A stretch of 64,000 nt of DNA, taken from Sedimentitalea xiamensis. GTDB lineage: Bacteria; Pseudomonadota; Alphaproteobacteria; Rhodobacterales; Rhodobacteraceae. This document shows, piece after piece, positions 35,951 to 46,079 of the stretch. Below the pieces are notes generated by a model that saw only the letters and a list, made by a program, of their open reading frames with translations, was not told the origin of the DNA and ran no database searches. The stretch lies in NCBI RefSeq assembly GCF_030164465.1, contig NZ_JASNJE010000008.1:1-64000 (forward strand), read 5' to 3'. The number at the start of each line of letters is the position of its first letter. Positions within the stretch are counted from its first letter, which is position 1. The position numbers were made by a program, and so were the translations under genes.

Positions 35951-38900
35951 CTAGCCTTGCAGCGCCTTCACCCCCACGTCGCCTTCGGCCTGGGCCTTGA
36001 TGGCGAGCGCGGCGGCGTGGCTGCCGGCGGCGGTGGTGAAATAGGGGATCTTGTCATAGAGCGCGATGGTGCGGATCGACTTGGAATCCTCGACCGCCTG
36101 GGCGCCCTCGGTGGAGTTCATCACCAGCTGGATGCCGCCGTCCTTCATCATGTCGGTCACGTCCGGGCGGCCTTCGTAGACCTTGTTGACCACGTCGCAG
36201 GCGATGCCTTGCGCCGCCAGCCAGCCTTGCGTGCCGCGGGTGGCGACGATGGTGAAGCCGAGGCCGGTGAGGATCCGCGCGGCTTCGAGCATCTGCGGCG
36301 TCTTGTCGGCGTCCTTGATCGACAGGAAGGCGCAGCCCGAGGATGGCAGGGACATGCCCGCGCCCATCTGCGCCTTGAGGAAGGCGCGGGGGAAATCGCG
36401 GTCCCAGCCCATGACCTCGCCGGTCGAGCGCATTTCCGGGCCCAGGATCGTGTCGACGCCGGGGAAGCGGGCGAAGGGCAGCACCGCCTCCTTGACCGAG
36501 AACCAGGGCATGTTCGGGTCGGCCAGGGTCATCGGGTCGGCCAGCGGCAGCACCGTGTCGTAATCCGCGTCCACGTCATAGGGCGCGCGCATCGGGAAGC
36601 TGGACAGCTTTTCGCCCGCCATGACCCGCGCGGCGATGGAGGCGATGGCGCTGTCGGTCGCCTTGGCGACGAAGGGCACGGTGCGGGAGGCGCGGGGGTT
36701 GACCTCGATCAGGAAGATTTCCTCTTCGCCCTGTTCATTGGCCTTGACCGCGAACTGGATGTTCATCAGCCCGACCACGTTCAGCGCATGGGCCAGGGCG
36801 TGGGTCTGTTCGGTGATCTGCGCCAGGATTTCCGGCGCCAGCGAATAGGGCGGCAGCGAACAGGCGCTGTCGCCGGAATGGACGCCGGCCTCTTCGATAT
36901 GCTGCATGATGCCGGCCACATGCACGTCGGTGCCGTCGCAGATCGCGTCCACATCCAGTTCCACCGCGCCGGCGAGATAGCTGTCGAGCAGCACCGGGCT
37001 GTCGCCCGAAACCACCACCGCGTCCGAGATGTAGCGTTCGAGCTGTGCCTGGTCGCGCACGATCTCCATCGCGCGGCCGCCGAGCACGTAGGAGGGGCGG
37101 ATCACCAGCGGGAAGCCGATGTCCTGCGCGATCTCCAGCGCCTCGGCGTCGGTGCTGGCGATGCCGTTGTGCGGCTGCCTGAGGCCGAGCCCCCGCACCA
37201 GCTGCTGGAACCGCTCGCGGTCCTCGGCGAGGTCGATGGCGTCGGGCGTGGTGCCGAGGATCGGGATGCCCTCGTCATGCAGCGCGTTCGCGAGTTTCAG
37301 CGGCGTCTGGCCGCCGAACTGCACGATGACGCCGTGGAGCGTGCCGTTTTCCTGTTCGACCCGCAGGATCTCCATCACGTGCTCAAACGTGAGCGGTTCG
37401 AAATAGAGCCGGTCGGAGGTGTCGTAATCGGTGGACACGGTTTCCGGGTTGCAATTGACCATGATGGTCTCATAGCCCGCCTCGGTCAGCGCGTAACAGG
37501 CGTGGCAGCAGCAATAGTCGAATTCGATCCCCTGGCCGATCCGGTTGGGGCCGCCGCCGAGGATCACCACCTTCTTGCGGTCGCTGGGGCGCGCCTCGCA
37601 TTCGACCTCGCCCATCATCGGGGCCTCGTAGGTGGAATACATGTAGGGCGTCTGGGCCTCGAATTCGGCGGCGCAGGTGTCGATGCGCTTGAAGACGGCG
37701 GTGACGCCGGCGGCGATGCGGGCCTTGCGGACCTGGGGTTCGGTCTGCCCGGTCAGGCGGGCGAGACGGGCGTCGGTGAAGCCCATCATCTTGAGATGGC
37801 GCAACCCGTGCTCCGTGGTCGGCAGGCCGTCGGCGCGGACGGCGTCTTCGGCCTCGACGATCTCGCGGATCCGGGCGAGGAACCAGGGGTCGAACATGGT
37901 GACGGCGTGGATCTCGTCATCGGTGAGGCCGTGGCGCATGGCCTGGGCGATGGTGCGCATGCGGTCGGGCGTCTGCCGGCTGATCGCCTTGATGACCGCG
38001 GCCTTGTCGGGCGCGCCGGGAATGTCGATCTCGTCGAAACCGGTGAGACCGGATTCCATGCTGGCCAGCGCCTTTTGCAAGGATTCGTGGATGGTGCGGC
38101 CGATGGCCATGGCCTCGCCCACGGATTTCATCGCAGTGGTCAGATTGGGTTCCGAGCCGGGGAACTTTTCGAAGGCGAATTTCGGGATCTTGGTGACGAC
38201 ATAGTCGATCGTCGGCTCAAACGAGGCCGGCGTGACGCGGGTGATGTCGTTGTCCAGCTCGTCCAGCGTGTAGCCGACCGCCAGTTTCGCGGCGACCTTG
38301 GCGATGGGAAAGCCGGTGGCCTTGGAGGCCAGCGCCGAGGAACGGGACACGCGCGGGTTCATCTCGATCACCACCATGCGGCCATCCGCCGGGTTCACCG
38401 CCCATTGCACGTTGGAGCCGCCGGTTTCCACGCCGATCTCGCGCAGGACCGCGATCGAGTGGTTGCGCATGATCTGGTATTCCTTGTCCGTCAGGGTGAG
38501 CGCCGGGGCGACGGTGATGCTGTCCCCCGTGTGCACGCCCATCGGATCGACGTTCTCGATGGAACAGACGATGATCGCGTTGTCGGCGGTGTCGCGCACC
38601 ACCTCCATCTCGTATTCCTTCCAGCCGAGCAGGCTTTCGTCGATCAGGATCTGCCCGACGGGGCTGGCATCCATGCCCGAGCGGCAGATCGCCTCGTAAT
38701 CGTCGCGGTTGTAGGCGACGCCGCCGCCGGTGCCGCCCATTGTGAAGGCGGGGCGGATGATCGCGGGCAGGCCGACCTCTTCCAGCGCGTCCAGCGCCAG
38801 GCGCACGCCGGCGGCGAGATCCTTCTTGCCGTGGGCGTCCCTGGGCGCGGTGACGATGGTGGCGCGCGGGTTCTCGATGCCCAGCCGGTCCATCGCCTCG

Positions 38901-39298
38901 CGGAACAGCTTGCGGTCCTCGGCCATCTCGATGGCTTCGCGCCTGGCGCCGATCATCTCGACATTGTATTTCTCCAGCACGCCCATTTCTTCCAGCGCCA
39001 GCGACGTATTCAGCCCGGTCTGCCCGCCCATCGTCGGCAAGAGCGCATCGGGGCGTTCCTTTTCGATGATCTTGGCGACGACCTCGGGGGTGATCGGCTC
39101 GATATAGGTGGCGTCGGCCATGCCCGGGTCGGTCATGATCGTGGCCGGGTTGGAGTTGACCAGGATCACCCGGTAGCCTTCCTCGCGCAGCGCCTTGCAG
39201 GCCTGGGCCCCGGAATAGTCGAATTCGCAAGCCTGCCCGATGACAATGGGTCCGGCTCCGATGATCATGATCGACTCGATGTCGGTTCTCTTCGGCAT
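35951..39298 (-). CDS. carB: Carbamoyl-phosphate synthase, large subunit
   Basis: A 1115-residue enzyme with two duplicated ATP-grasp halves. It starts [20 protein letters not shown], with the first SNPATIMTD and [11 protein letters not shown] segments, and a second half beginning [20 protein letters not shown]. The C-terminal allosteric MGS domain (about 960-1115) contains [15 protein letters not shown]. It makes carbamoyl phosphate for arginine and pyrimidine synthesis with CarA, which is not in the window. Length and motifs are normal. The start at 39298 was chosen from family homology. Confidence 0.97.
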   Translation of the reverse strand: MPKRTDIESIMIIGAGPIVIGQACEFDYSGAQACKALREEGYRVILVNSNPATIMTDPGMADATYIEPITPEVVAKIIEKERPDALLPTMGGQTGLNTSLALEEMGVLEKYNVEMIGARREAIEMAEDRKLFREAMDRLGIENPRATIVTAPRDAHGKKDLAAGVRLALDALEEVGLPAIIRPAFTMGGTGGGVAYNRDDYEAICRSGMDASPVGQILIDESLLGWKEYEMEVVRDTADNAIIVCSIENVDPMGVHTGDSITVAPALTLTDKEYQIMRNHSIAVLREIGVETGGSNVQWAVNPADGRMVVIEMNPRVSRSSALASKATGFPIAKVAAKLAVGYTLDELDNDITRVTPASFEPTIDYVVTKIPKFAFEKFPGSEPNLTTAMKSVGEAMAIGRTIHESLQKALASMESGLTGFDEIDIPGAPDKAAVIKAISRQTPDRMRTIAQAMRHGLTDDEIHAVTMFDPWFLARIREIVEAEDAVRADGLPTTEHGLRHLKMMGFTDARLARLTGQTEPQVRKARIAAGVTAVFKRIDTCAAEFEAQTPYMYSTYEAPMMGEVECEARPSDRKKVVILGGGPNRIGQGIEFDYCCCHACYALTEAGYETIMVNCNPETVSTDYDTSDRLYFEPLTFEHVMEILRVEQENGTLHGVIVQFGGQTPLKLANALHDEGIPILGTTPDAIDLAEDRERFQQLVRGLGLRQPHNGIASTDAEALEIAQDIGFPLVIRPSYVLGGRAMEIVRDQAQLERYISDAVVVSGDSPVLLDSYLAGAVELDVDAICDGTDVHVAGIMQHIEEAGVHSGDSACSLPPYSLAPEILAQITEQTHALAHALNVVGLMNIQFAVKANEQGEEEIFLIEVNPRASRTVPFVAKATDSAIASIAARVMAGEKLSSFPMRAPYDVDADYDTVLPLADPMTLADPNMPWFSVKEAVLPFARFPGVDTILGPEMRSTGEVMGWDRDFPRAFLKAQMGAGMSLPSSGCAFLSIKDADKTPQMLEAARILTGLGFTIVATRGTQGWLAAQGIACDVVNKVYEGRPDVTDMMKDGGIQLVMNSTEGAQAVEDSKSIRTIALYDKIPYFTTAAGSHAAALAIKAQAEGDVGVKALQG

Positions 39299-39705
39299 GG
39301 CGCGGCCCCTTGTTCCGGAGTGTCGTTTGATCTGGCGAGTCGTCGGACGCATCGGCGCGCCCAAATTGTCCTGCGTTATAGGGATGGACCGCCGGGGTGC
39401 AAGGGGGAACGGAGGGGCAGGCCGTGCTGCTTTCCGCTTTCCGGAAATATCCCCGCCGGAGGCATGAAATTTTTCTGGTGCGACTTAAGGATTCCATGCC
39501 TCCGGCGGGGATATTTTAAGAAAGTGGAAACCATGGGCGTGGTTGCATGATGTCACGGTACAGGCTGGGAAGCCGATGACCGTGAAAGTGGAAAGCGCCC
39601 TGTGATCGGTGACGATGGCAGGGCGCGGACCGCTTGCCCTTGACTTCCTGACCCAGTCACGATGTATCGGCGCGAAGATTTCCAAGTCCTGAAGGGATGC
39701 GACCG
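39299..39705. other. Intergenic region between carB and aspS (divergent)
   Basis: 407 bases upstream of both carB (-) and aspS (+). It holds a large palindromic repeat (39437-39524) and otherwise no recognised gene. A possible aspS -35, TTGACT at 39640-39645, lacks a convincing -10. Confidence 0.5.
39437..39524. repeat. Large palindromic element (22-bp perfect arms)
   Basis: Perfect complementary arms lie at 39445-39466 and 39495-39516, with core CCCCGCCGGAGGCATG and its complement. One mismatch then three further pairs lead inward; outward, CTTTC (39437-39441) pairs with GAAAG (39520-39524), and a further partly paired block reaches 39431 and 39530. The loop is about 20 bases. The right arm is followed by a T-rich stretch. 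Could be a bidirectional terminator-like hairpin or a REP-type interspersed repeat. Confidence 0.8.
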
Positions 39706-41589
39706 ATGCACGCCTATCGCAGCCATACCTGCGCCGACCTGACCGCCGCCAATGTCGGGGATACCGTCCGCCTGTCCGGTTGGGTCCATCGGGTGCGCGA
39801 CCACGGCGGCGTGCTGTTCATCGATCTGCGGGACCATTATGGCGTGACGCAGGTGCTGTGCGACGGGGACAGCGATGCGTTCAAGGCGCTGGAAAAGGTG
39901 CGCAGCGAATGGTGCATCCGCATCGACGGCGATGTGAAGGCGCGCGATCCGGAACTGGTGAACCCCAAGCTCCCGACCGGCGAGATTGAGGTCTATGTGC
40001 GCGATCTGGAGGTTCTGGGCGCGGCGGACGAGCTGCCGCTGATCGTGTTCGGCGACCAAGAATACCCGGAAGAAACCCGCCTGCGCTATCGCTATCTCGA
40101 CCTGCGGCGCGAGGCGATGCAGAAGAACATGACCCTGCGCAGCGACGTGGTGGCCAGCATCCGCCGCCGGATGTGGGACCAGAAATTCCGCGAATACCAG
40201 ACCCCGATCATCACCGCTTCCTCGCCCGAGGGCGCGCGGGATTTCCTGGTGCCGAGCCGCCTGCATCCGGGGAAGTTCTATGCGCTGCCGCAGGCACCGC
40301 AGCAATTCAAGCAACTGATCATGGTCAGCGGTTTTGACAGGTATTTCCAGATCGCGCCCTGTTTCCGTGACGAGGACCCGCGCGCGGACCGCAGCCCGAC
40401 GGATTTCTACCAGCTCGACATGGAAATGTCCTTTGTCACCCAGCAGGACGTGTTCGACGCGATCCAGCCGGTGCTGACCGGGGTGTTCGAGGAGTTCGGC
40501 GGCGGGCGCGCGGTCGATCAGCACTGGCCGCAGATCAGCTATCGCGACGCGGCGCTCTGGTACGGCACCGACAAGCCGGATCTGCGCAATCCGATCAAGA
40601 TGCAGGTCGTGTCCGAGCATTTCGCGGGCTCCGGTTTCGCGATCTTCGCCAGGCTGCTGGAGCAGGAGGGCACCGAGATCCGCGCGATCCCGGCACCCGG
40701 CGGCGGGTCACGCAAGTTCTGCGACCGGATGAATGCCTTTGCCCAGAAAGAGGGGCTGCCGGGCATGGGATATATCTTCTGGCGAAAATCCGCAGGTGGG
40801 CCGATTCTCGAAGGTGATCCAATGTTTGGTGAAGGCCCAGAGTCTGAAACTAAGGAAGCGATGGAAGCCCAGTACAAACTTTGGGTCGAACGTGGACATT
40901 CCGGCATCGAGGCCGCCGGTCCGCTGGCCAAGAATATTGGCCCGGAGCGCACCGAGGCGATCCGCACCCAGCTCGGCCTCGGCGTCGGCGACGCGGCGTT
41001 TTTCCTTGGCGGCAAGCCGTCCGCCTTCCAGGCCGTCGCGGGCCGTGCCCGCACCGAGATCGGCCGCGAGTTGGGGCTGATCGAGGAAGACCGTTTCGCC
41101 TTTGCCTGGATCGTCGATTTCCCGATCTACGAGCAGGACGCGGAAACCGGGCGGATCGATTTCGAACACAACCCGTTTTCGATGCCGCAGGGCGGGATGG
41201 AGGCGCTTCAGGGCGATCCGCTGAAGGTGCTGGGCTATCAGTACGACTTGGCCTGCAACGGCTATGAACTGGTCAGCGGCGCGATCCGCAACCACAAGCC
41301 CGAGATCATGTTCAAGGCCTTCGAGATCGCCGGTTACGACGAGGCCGAGGTCCGCAAGCGGTTCGGCGGCATGGTCAACGCCTTCCGCTACGGCGCGCCG
41401 CCGCATGGCGGGTGTGCCGCCGGGATCGACCGGATCGTGATGCTGCTGGCGGATGAGGCCAATATCCGCGAGGTCATCATGTTCCCGATGAACCAGCGGG
41501 CCGAAGACCTGATGATGAACGCGCCGGGCGAGGCGGGCAGCGACCAGTTGATGGAACTGCGGCTGCGGGTGCTGCCGCAGGACGACTGA
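39706..41589 (+). CDS. aspS: Aspartyl-tRNA synthetase, with a low-G+C in-frame segment
   Basis: A 627-residue class II synthetase that charges tRNA-Asp (the bacterial type, possibly also tRNA-Asn). It has the OB anticodon domain ([20 protein letters not shown]), motif 2 [19 protein letters not shown], a GAD insertion domain, and motif 3 GIDRIVMLL near residue 570. Start 39706 has GAAGGG at good distance; ATG 39697 would overlap that site. Roughly residues 361-401 (40786-40908) form an extra segment between GYIFWR and [14 protein letters not shown], with codon use unlike the rest. Close relatives, as I recall, join these two blocks with only a few residues; total length is about 35 residues above usual. 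Confidence 0.96.
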   Translation: MHAYRSHTCADLTAANVGDTVRLSGWVHRVRDHGGVLFIDLRDHYGVTQVLCDGDSDAFKALEKVRSEWCIRIDGDVKARDPELVNPKLPTGEIEVYVRDLEVLGAADELPLIVFGDQEYPEETRLRYRYLDLRREAMQKNMTLRSDVVASIRRRMWDQKFREYQTPIITASSPEGARDFLVPSRLHPGKFYALPQAPQQFKQLIMVSGFDRYFQIAPCFRDEDPRADRSPTDFYQLDMEMSFVTQQDVFDAIQPVLTGVFEEFGGGRAVDQHWPQISYRDAALWYGTDKPDLRNPIKMQVVSEHFAGSGFAIFARLLEQEGTEIRAIPAPGGGSRKFCDRMNAFAQKEGLPGMGYIFWRKSAGGPILEGDPMFGEGPESETKEAMEAQYKLWVERGHSGIEAAGPLAKNIGPERTEAIRTQLGLGVGDAAFFLGGKPSAFQAVAGRARTEIGRELGLIEEDRFAFAWIVDFPIYEQDAETGRIDFEHNPFSMPQGGMEALQGDPLKVLGYQYDLACNGYELVSGAIRNHKPEIMFKAFEIAGYDEAEVRKRFGGMVNAFRYGAPPHGGCAAGIDRIVMLLADEANIREVIMFPMNQRAEDLMMNAPGEAGSDQLMELRLRVLPQDD

Positions 41590-41695
41590 CGCACGGGCTG
41601 CGCGGTTTTTCGCGCGGCCGGTGAAACCAGGCGACAGCCGCCCGAATCTGGCCTAATCTGGCGCGGAAGGTCCGCTTTTCACAGGTTCTGCCGCC

Positions 41696-43072
41696 GTGCC
41701 CTTTCGTCCTGAACAGGCCGCTGTCCGGTTTGGCTGCGGTTTCTCGCCCGCGTTGCCTCTGCCTGCGTCACCCGAGGCGCTGCTTGACGGGCTGCGCGGG
41801 CCGGACCAGATGGCCCTGCGGTTTCCGGTCGAAACCTTTTCCGATTATTCCCGGCACCTGGTGAAGGCGGCGGACATGCGCCGGACCGCCCGCAAGACCG
41901 GAACGGTGGACGAGACGCGGCAGGCGTTGCGGACGTTTCGCCAGGGGCTCGGGGCGCAAAGCCACCGCTGGCACGCCAACCACCTTTTGCGCTGGACCTG
42001 GAGTGAGACTCCGTTGCGGGAACGGCTGGCGCAGTTCTGGGCCGACCATTTCACCGCCGCGGGCAAGTCGAATATCCTGGTGCACAGCGCGCTGCCCTTT
42101 GTGGAGGAGGCGATCCGACCGAACATGACCGGCCGTTTCGCCGACCTGCTGATCGCCACCACCACCCATCCCTTGATGTTGCACTATCTCGACCAGGCGC
42201 TGTCGGTCGGGCCGAACAGCCAGGCGGCCTCCAGGGTGGAACGGCTGGGCGGGCTGAACGAGAACCTCGCGCGGGAGGTGCTGGAACTGCATACGCTGGG
42301 CGTGAACGGGGCCTATACGCAGGCGGACGTGCGGCAGCTGGCGGAACTCTTCACCGGCCTGACCTACCAGCCGGAGACCGGGTTCCGGTTCCGCCCGGCC
42401 TTTGCCGAACCCGGCAGCGAAACCGTGCTCGGCCAGACCTATGGAGGCGATCCGGCCCGGCTGGAACCGGTGCTCGACGCGCTGCGCGACCTGGCGGTGC
42501 ATCCGGCCACGGCGCGCCATGTCGCCGGCAAGCTGGCGGTGCATTTCACCGGCGATGCCCCCGATCCGGCGCTGGTGGAGCATGTGGCGGCCCGTTTCGC
42601 CGAGACCGGCGGCGAGCTGATGGCGGTCTATGCGGCGCTGATCGAACATCCCGCGGCCTGGTCCGACGGCCCGGTGAACGTCAAGCCGCCGCTGGATTAC
42701 ATCGGGAGCGCCTGCCGCGCGCTCGCGGTGCCGCCGGAGCATGTTCAGGCGCTGGATCCCAAGGTTCTGCGCCGCAGTCTCGTCAACCCGCTGCGGGAGA
42801 TGGGGCAGCCGTTGTTTCGCCCTTCGGGGCCGGATGGCTGGCCCGAAGAGGACGCCGCCTGGATCACCCCGCCGCTGGTCTCGGCGCGGTTGCGCTGGGC
42901 CTTGTCGGCCCCGGCGGCGCTGTGCCCGGAGCTGCCCGACCCGCGCGCATTCGTGGACACGGCGCTTGGCCCCTATGCGACGGAGCCGGTGCGCTTTGCC
43001 GCGGCGGCCGCCGAAAGCCGGCGGGACGCGATCGGCCTCGTGCTGTCCGCGCCCGCGTTTCAACGCCGCTAG
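41696..43072 (+). CDS. DUF1800 family protein
   Basis: A 458-residue protein starting at GTG 41696. LRERLAQFWADHFTAAGKSN, LNENLAREVLELHTLGVNG and YTQADVRQLAELFTGLTY are conserved DUF1800 blocks. The function is unknown. No signal peptide is evident. It is 15 bases upstream of the DUF1501 gene, the usual partner, so the two proteins probably act together, one cytosolic or periplasmic and the other Tat-exported. Confidence 0.88.
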   Translation: MPFRPEQAAVRFGCGFSPALPLPASPEALLDGLRGPDQMALRFPVETFSDYSRHLVKAADMRRTARKTGTVDETRQALRTFRQGLGAQSHRWHANHLLRWTWSETPLRERLAQFWADHFTAAGKSNILVHSALPFVEEAIRPNMTGRFADLLIATTTHPLMLHYLDQALSVGPNSQAASRVERLGGLNENLAREVLELHTLGVNGAYTQADVRQLAELFTGLTYQPETGFRFRPAFAEPGSETVLGQTYGGDPARLEPVLDALRDLAVHPATARHVAGKLAVHFTGDAPDPALVEHVAARFAETGGELMAVYAALIEHPAAWSDGPVNVKPPLDYIGSACRALAVPPEHVQALDPKVLRRSLVNPLREMGQPLFRPSGPDGWPEEDAAWITPPLVSARLRWALSAPAALCPELPDPRAFVDTALGPYATEPVRFAAAAAESRRDAIGLVLSAPAFQRR

Positions 43073-43087
43073 GAGCCGGAGACCGTG

Positions 43088-44263
43088 ATGCGCCCTTCTT
43101 CTTCCCTTGACCGCCGCGGCTTCCTGCTGCGGTCCGCCTTTGTCGGCTGTTCGCTGGCGGCGAGTCCGCTGCTGACCCCGATCAGCCTTGCCGCCGGGCC
43201 CTGGGATGCGCGGCTGGTGGTGATCATCCTGCGCGGCGGCATGGATTCGCTGGACGTGGTGCAGCCCTATGGCGCGCCGGAATACGCCACGCTGCGGGCC
43301 GGGCTGAAAGCGGGACCGGCGAACGGGGCGGCGGATCTGGACGGGTTTTTCGCGCTGCATCCGCGGCTGGCGCCGCTGATGCCGCTATGGCGGACGGGCG
43401 ATCTGGGCTTCGTCCACGCGGTGTCGACGCCCTACCGGGACAAGCGCAGCCACTTCGACGGCCAGGACCTGCTGGAGGCCGGGACCGACAGCCTGTCGGG
43501 CGTGCGCGACGGCTGGCTGAACCGGATGCTGACGCAATTGCCGGGGGTCGAAGCGCGGACCGCCTTCGCGATCGGGCAGGGCGAGATGAAGCTTCTGACC
43601 GGGGCGGCGCCGGTCGCGGACTGGACCCCGGATGCCGATCTCGCCATCAGCCCGCAGGCATTGCGGCTCGCCGATCTCGTGATGCAGGACGACCCGGCCT
43701 TTCATGCGGCCCTGTCCGAGGCGATGATGCTGTCCGAAGACGGCGGAATGTCCGGCGGGCGCGGACAGCCGCATGTCAAGATCGCCGAGTTCGCCGCCGC
43801 GCAATTGCGGGGGGACACCCGTGTCGCGTCGTTCTCGATCAACGGCTGGGACACGCACAACCGGCAGGAGCGGGCGCTGGGCGCGGCGCTGGACCGGCTG
43901 AGCGAGACGATCCTGACGCTGCACGCCGGGCTTGGGGCGCCGGTCTGGCAGAAGACGGCGATCGTGGCGATGACGGAATTCGGCCGCACGGTCCGGGTGA
44001 ACGGGACCGGCGGCACCGACCATGGCACCGGCGGCGCGATGCTGCTGGCGGGCGGCGCGATCCGGGGCGGGCGGGTGTTCGGCGACTGGCCGGGGCTGGC
44101 GGAGGCGGACCTTTATGACGGCCGCGATCTCATGCCCACCGGCGACGTGCGCGCCCCGGCCGCCTGGATCATGCGGGGGCTGACCGGGCTGGACACGGCC
44201 GGTTTGCAGTCGGTGGTCTTTCCGGGGCTGGACATGGGCGGCGATCCCGGCTTTCTGTTGTGA
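43088..44263 (+). CDS. Tat-exported DUF1501 protein
   Basis: A 391-residue protein with an N-terminal twin-arginine signal, DRRGFLLRSAFVGCSLAASP. The rest shows the DUF1501 pattern, related to the alkaline phosphatase/sulfatase fold: VVIILRGGMDSLDVVQPYG, SHFDGQDLLEAG, and FGRTVRVNGTGGTDHGTGG, likely metal-binding segments. It is probably exported folded to the periplasm. ATG 43088 (with GGAG six bases upstream) is preferred over GTG 43085. Paired with DUF1800. Confidence 0.88.
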   Translation: MRPSSSLDRRGFLLRSAFVGCSLAASPLLTPISLAAGPWDARLVVIILRGGMDSLDVVQPYGAPEYATLRAGLKAGPANGAADLDGFFALHPRLAPLMPLWRTGDLGFVHAVSTPYRDKRSHFDGQDLLEAGTDSLSGVRDGWLNRMLTQLPGVEARTAFAIGQGEMKLLTGAAPVADWTPDADLAISPQALRLADLVMQDDPAFHAALSEAMMLSEDGGMSGGRGQPHVKIAEFAAAQLRGDTRVASFSINGWDTHNRQERALGAALDRLSETILTLHAGLGAPVWQKTAIVAMTEFGRTVRVNGTGGTDHGTGGAMLLAGGAIRGGRVFGDWPGLAEADLYDGRDLMPTGDVRAPAAWIMRGLTGLDTAGLQSVVFPGLDMGGDPGFLL

Positions 44264-44292
44264 ACGGGTGACAGAGAAGACAGGGTGATGCC

Positions 44293-45015
44293 GTGACACA
44301 GACCGATCCGGAGCGACCGCTGGGCGCGGTGGTGGAAAACTGGACGCCGCCGGAGGCGCCGGGCGGGGAGATCCTGGAAGGGCGCTATGCCCGGCTGGAA
44401 CCGCTGTCCGCCAAGGACCATGCCGCGCCGCTGTTCGCGGCCTATGCCGGGCATGACGCGATCTGGGACTACATGCCCTGCGGCCCGTTCGGGACCGAAG
44501 CGCAATACCGCGACTGGGTGCGGGAGACGGTCGCCAACCCGGCGCATATGTTCTATGCGATCCGGGACCGGGAGACCGGCGAAATCGGCGGCGTGGCGAG
44601 CTATCTGCGGATCGACCCCGCGGCCGGATCGATCGAGGTCGGCAACATCGCCTATGGCCCGTCGCTGCAACGCACCCGCGCCGCCACCGAAACCATGACG
44701 CTGATGATGGGCTGGGCTTTCGATGCCGGCTATCGCCGCTATGAATGGAAATGCAATGCGCTGAACGCGCCGTCGCGCCGCGCGGCGCAGCGGCTCGGTT
44801 TCAGCTACGAAGGCGTGTTCCGCCAGGCGCTGGTGGTGAAGGGGCGCAACCGCGATACGGCCTGGTTCGCGGCGATCGACAAGGAGTGGCCCGCCCTGCG
44901 CGATGCCTTCGGGCAATGGCTGGACCCTGCCAATTTCGACGGCAGCGGCCGGCAGATCACGCCGCTGGGACGGCTGACCGAAGAGATCCGAGTGGCGTCA
45001 GACCCGACGGTCTGA
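44293..45015 (+). CDS. GNAT-family N-acetyltransferase (RimJ/RimL-like)
   Basis: A 240-residue acetyltransferase starting at GTG 44293. LEGRYARLEPLSAKDHAAPL opens the domain; NIAYGPSLQRTRAATETMTL covers the acetyl-CoA-binding loop, and FDAGYRRYEWKCNALNAPSR with AAQRLGFSYEG is the C-terminal part, typical of RimJ/RimL relatives. Substrate unknown; protein N-termini or a small amine are possible. It follows the DUF1501 gene by 29 bases. Confidence 0.85.
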   Translation: MTQTDPERPLGAVVENWTPPEAPGGEILEGRYARLEPLSAKDHAAPLFAAYAGHDAIWDYMPCGPFGTEAQYRDWVRETVANPAHMFYAIRDRETGEIGGVASYLRIDPAAGSIEVGNIAYGPSLQRTRAATETMTLMMGWAFDAGYRRYEWKCNALNAPSRRAAQRLGFSYEGVFRQALVVKGRNRDTAWFAAIDKEWPALRDAFGQWLDPANFDGSGRQITPLGRLTEEIRVASDPTV

Positions 45016-45144
45016 CAATCGGGCGGGGTCGGATGAGTCCGGCCGCGCCGGTCCGGACGGGCGGTTTCCGCGACTTTCGGCCCAGGACTGGACCCAGAGC
45101 ACCAGCCCCAGAGAACACAGGGACAGAAGGAACAGTTCGATCAT
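44998..45144 (-). CDS. Candidate small membrane protein, 48 residues
   Basis: Frame from ATG 45144 to TGA (44998-45000) reads MIELFLLSLCSLGLVLWVQ, a single hydrophobic helix, then a polar, Arg/Pro-rich tail. The ATG lies one base after the stop of the upstream response regulator, so it would be translated by reinitiation. It overlaps the 3' end of the convergent GNAT gene by 18 bases. No family recognised. The position and helix favour a real gene; the short length does not allow certainty. Confidence 0.4.
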   Translation of the reverse strand: MIELFLLSLCSLGLVLWVQSWAESRGNRPSGPARPDSSDPARLSDRRV

Positions 45145-45145
45145 C

Positions 45146-45865
45146 TCAGATCACCTGTTTCTGATCGAGCCGCTCCCGGACCATCCAGGCGATCCGCGCG
45201 GCGTCGCGCGCCACGGGTCCGCCGTTGCGGCGGGCGGCGGCGAGGGATGCGGCGGCCTGCGCCAGCGCGGTGTCGTGGGCGCTGCGGGCGACGCCGCCGA
45301 CGAACTGCGCCACATAGTCCAGGGTCGTGTCCTCGGCGGATTCGCTCAGCACGTCGGCCACATGGGCCATGTCGTCGTGAAAGGCCATCGGGTCGGGCGA
45401 AATCACGTCGTCCTGCACGATGCGCGGGCCAAGCGGACGCTGGTGGACGGGGAGGCGCGACAGCACGGCATTCTGGAACCCGGCCAGCGAGGTGATCGGC
45501 TTTTCCAGGAACCCGTCGGCACCGGCGGCGATCGCCGCGTCGCGCGAGAAATTGTCGCCCGATGTGCCGAGGATCACGGGCACGCGGGGGATCGACCTGG
45601 CGAGTTCCTCGATCAGTTCGATGCCGGAGCCGTCGGGCAGGCCGAGATCGGCGATGACGACGGAGGGCTGGTAGACCTGCAGGTGCCGGCGGGCGGATTT
45701 CAGGCAGTCGGCCCGTCGGATGCGCGCCCCGCTGCGCAGGCACAAAAGGCGCATCGCCTCGCAGGCGAACCGGCTGTCTTCGACAACGAGAATGGTCAGT
45801 CCCAAGAGCGGCCGGTTGGCGGTCGGCATGCGCGATGGGGCGGCAAACGGATCAGGATCGTCCAT
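45146..45865 (-). CDS. Single-domain response regulator with uncharacterised C-terminal region
   Basis: A 239-residue protein. The receiver domain (about 20-140) starts LGLTILVVEDSRFACEAMR (acidic pocket E/D), has the phosphoacceptor Asp in VVIADLGLPDGSG, the switch Thr/Ser in ILGTSGDN, and the Lys in FLEKPI. The C-terminal 100 residues are helical and have no DNA-binding domain I recognise. No histidine kinase gene adjoins it. Start 45865 is supported by GAGGAG; an upstream GTG is out of place. Confidence 0.85.
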   Translation of the reverse strand: MDDPDPFAAPSRMPTANRPLLGLTILVVEDSRFACEAMRLLCLRSGARIRRADCLKSARRHLQVYQPSVVIADLGLPDGSGIELIEELARSIPRVPVILGTSGDNFSRDAAIAAGADGFLEKPITSLAGFQNAVLSRLPVHQRPLGPRIVQDDVISPDPMAFHDDMAHVADVLSESAEDTTLDYVAQFVGGVARSAHDTALAQAAASLAAARRNGGPVARDAARIAWMVRERLDQKQVI

Positions 45866-46079
45866 GGGTGGGCTCCTCTCAGCAGACACGAATCACGCTA
45901 AGGGCCCTTGGCTAACAGCGCGTTAATGGGCATGGCGAAAATGCGCGGCCTCTTCGTGAAATATCCGCCGGCCGGGCCGGGACCGGCGGCGTCCGGGGGC
46001 GGAAAGGAAACGCAATTTGTCCATTGAGTTGCGGCCGCCGCATAATAATCTGAGAGGATATTCGACAGGGGAGACCGGC

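Noticed and set aside
35912..39550. A plus-strand open frame of about 1200 codons opposite carB
   Set aside because: It is the antisense shadow of carB. High G+C suppresses stop codons; the frame is rich in Arg, His and Gly and shows no family, while carB is intact.
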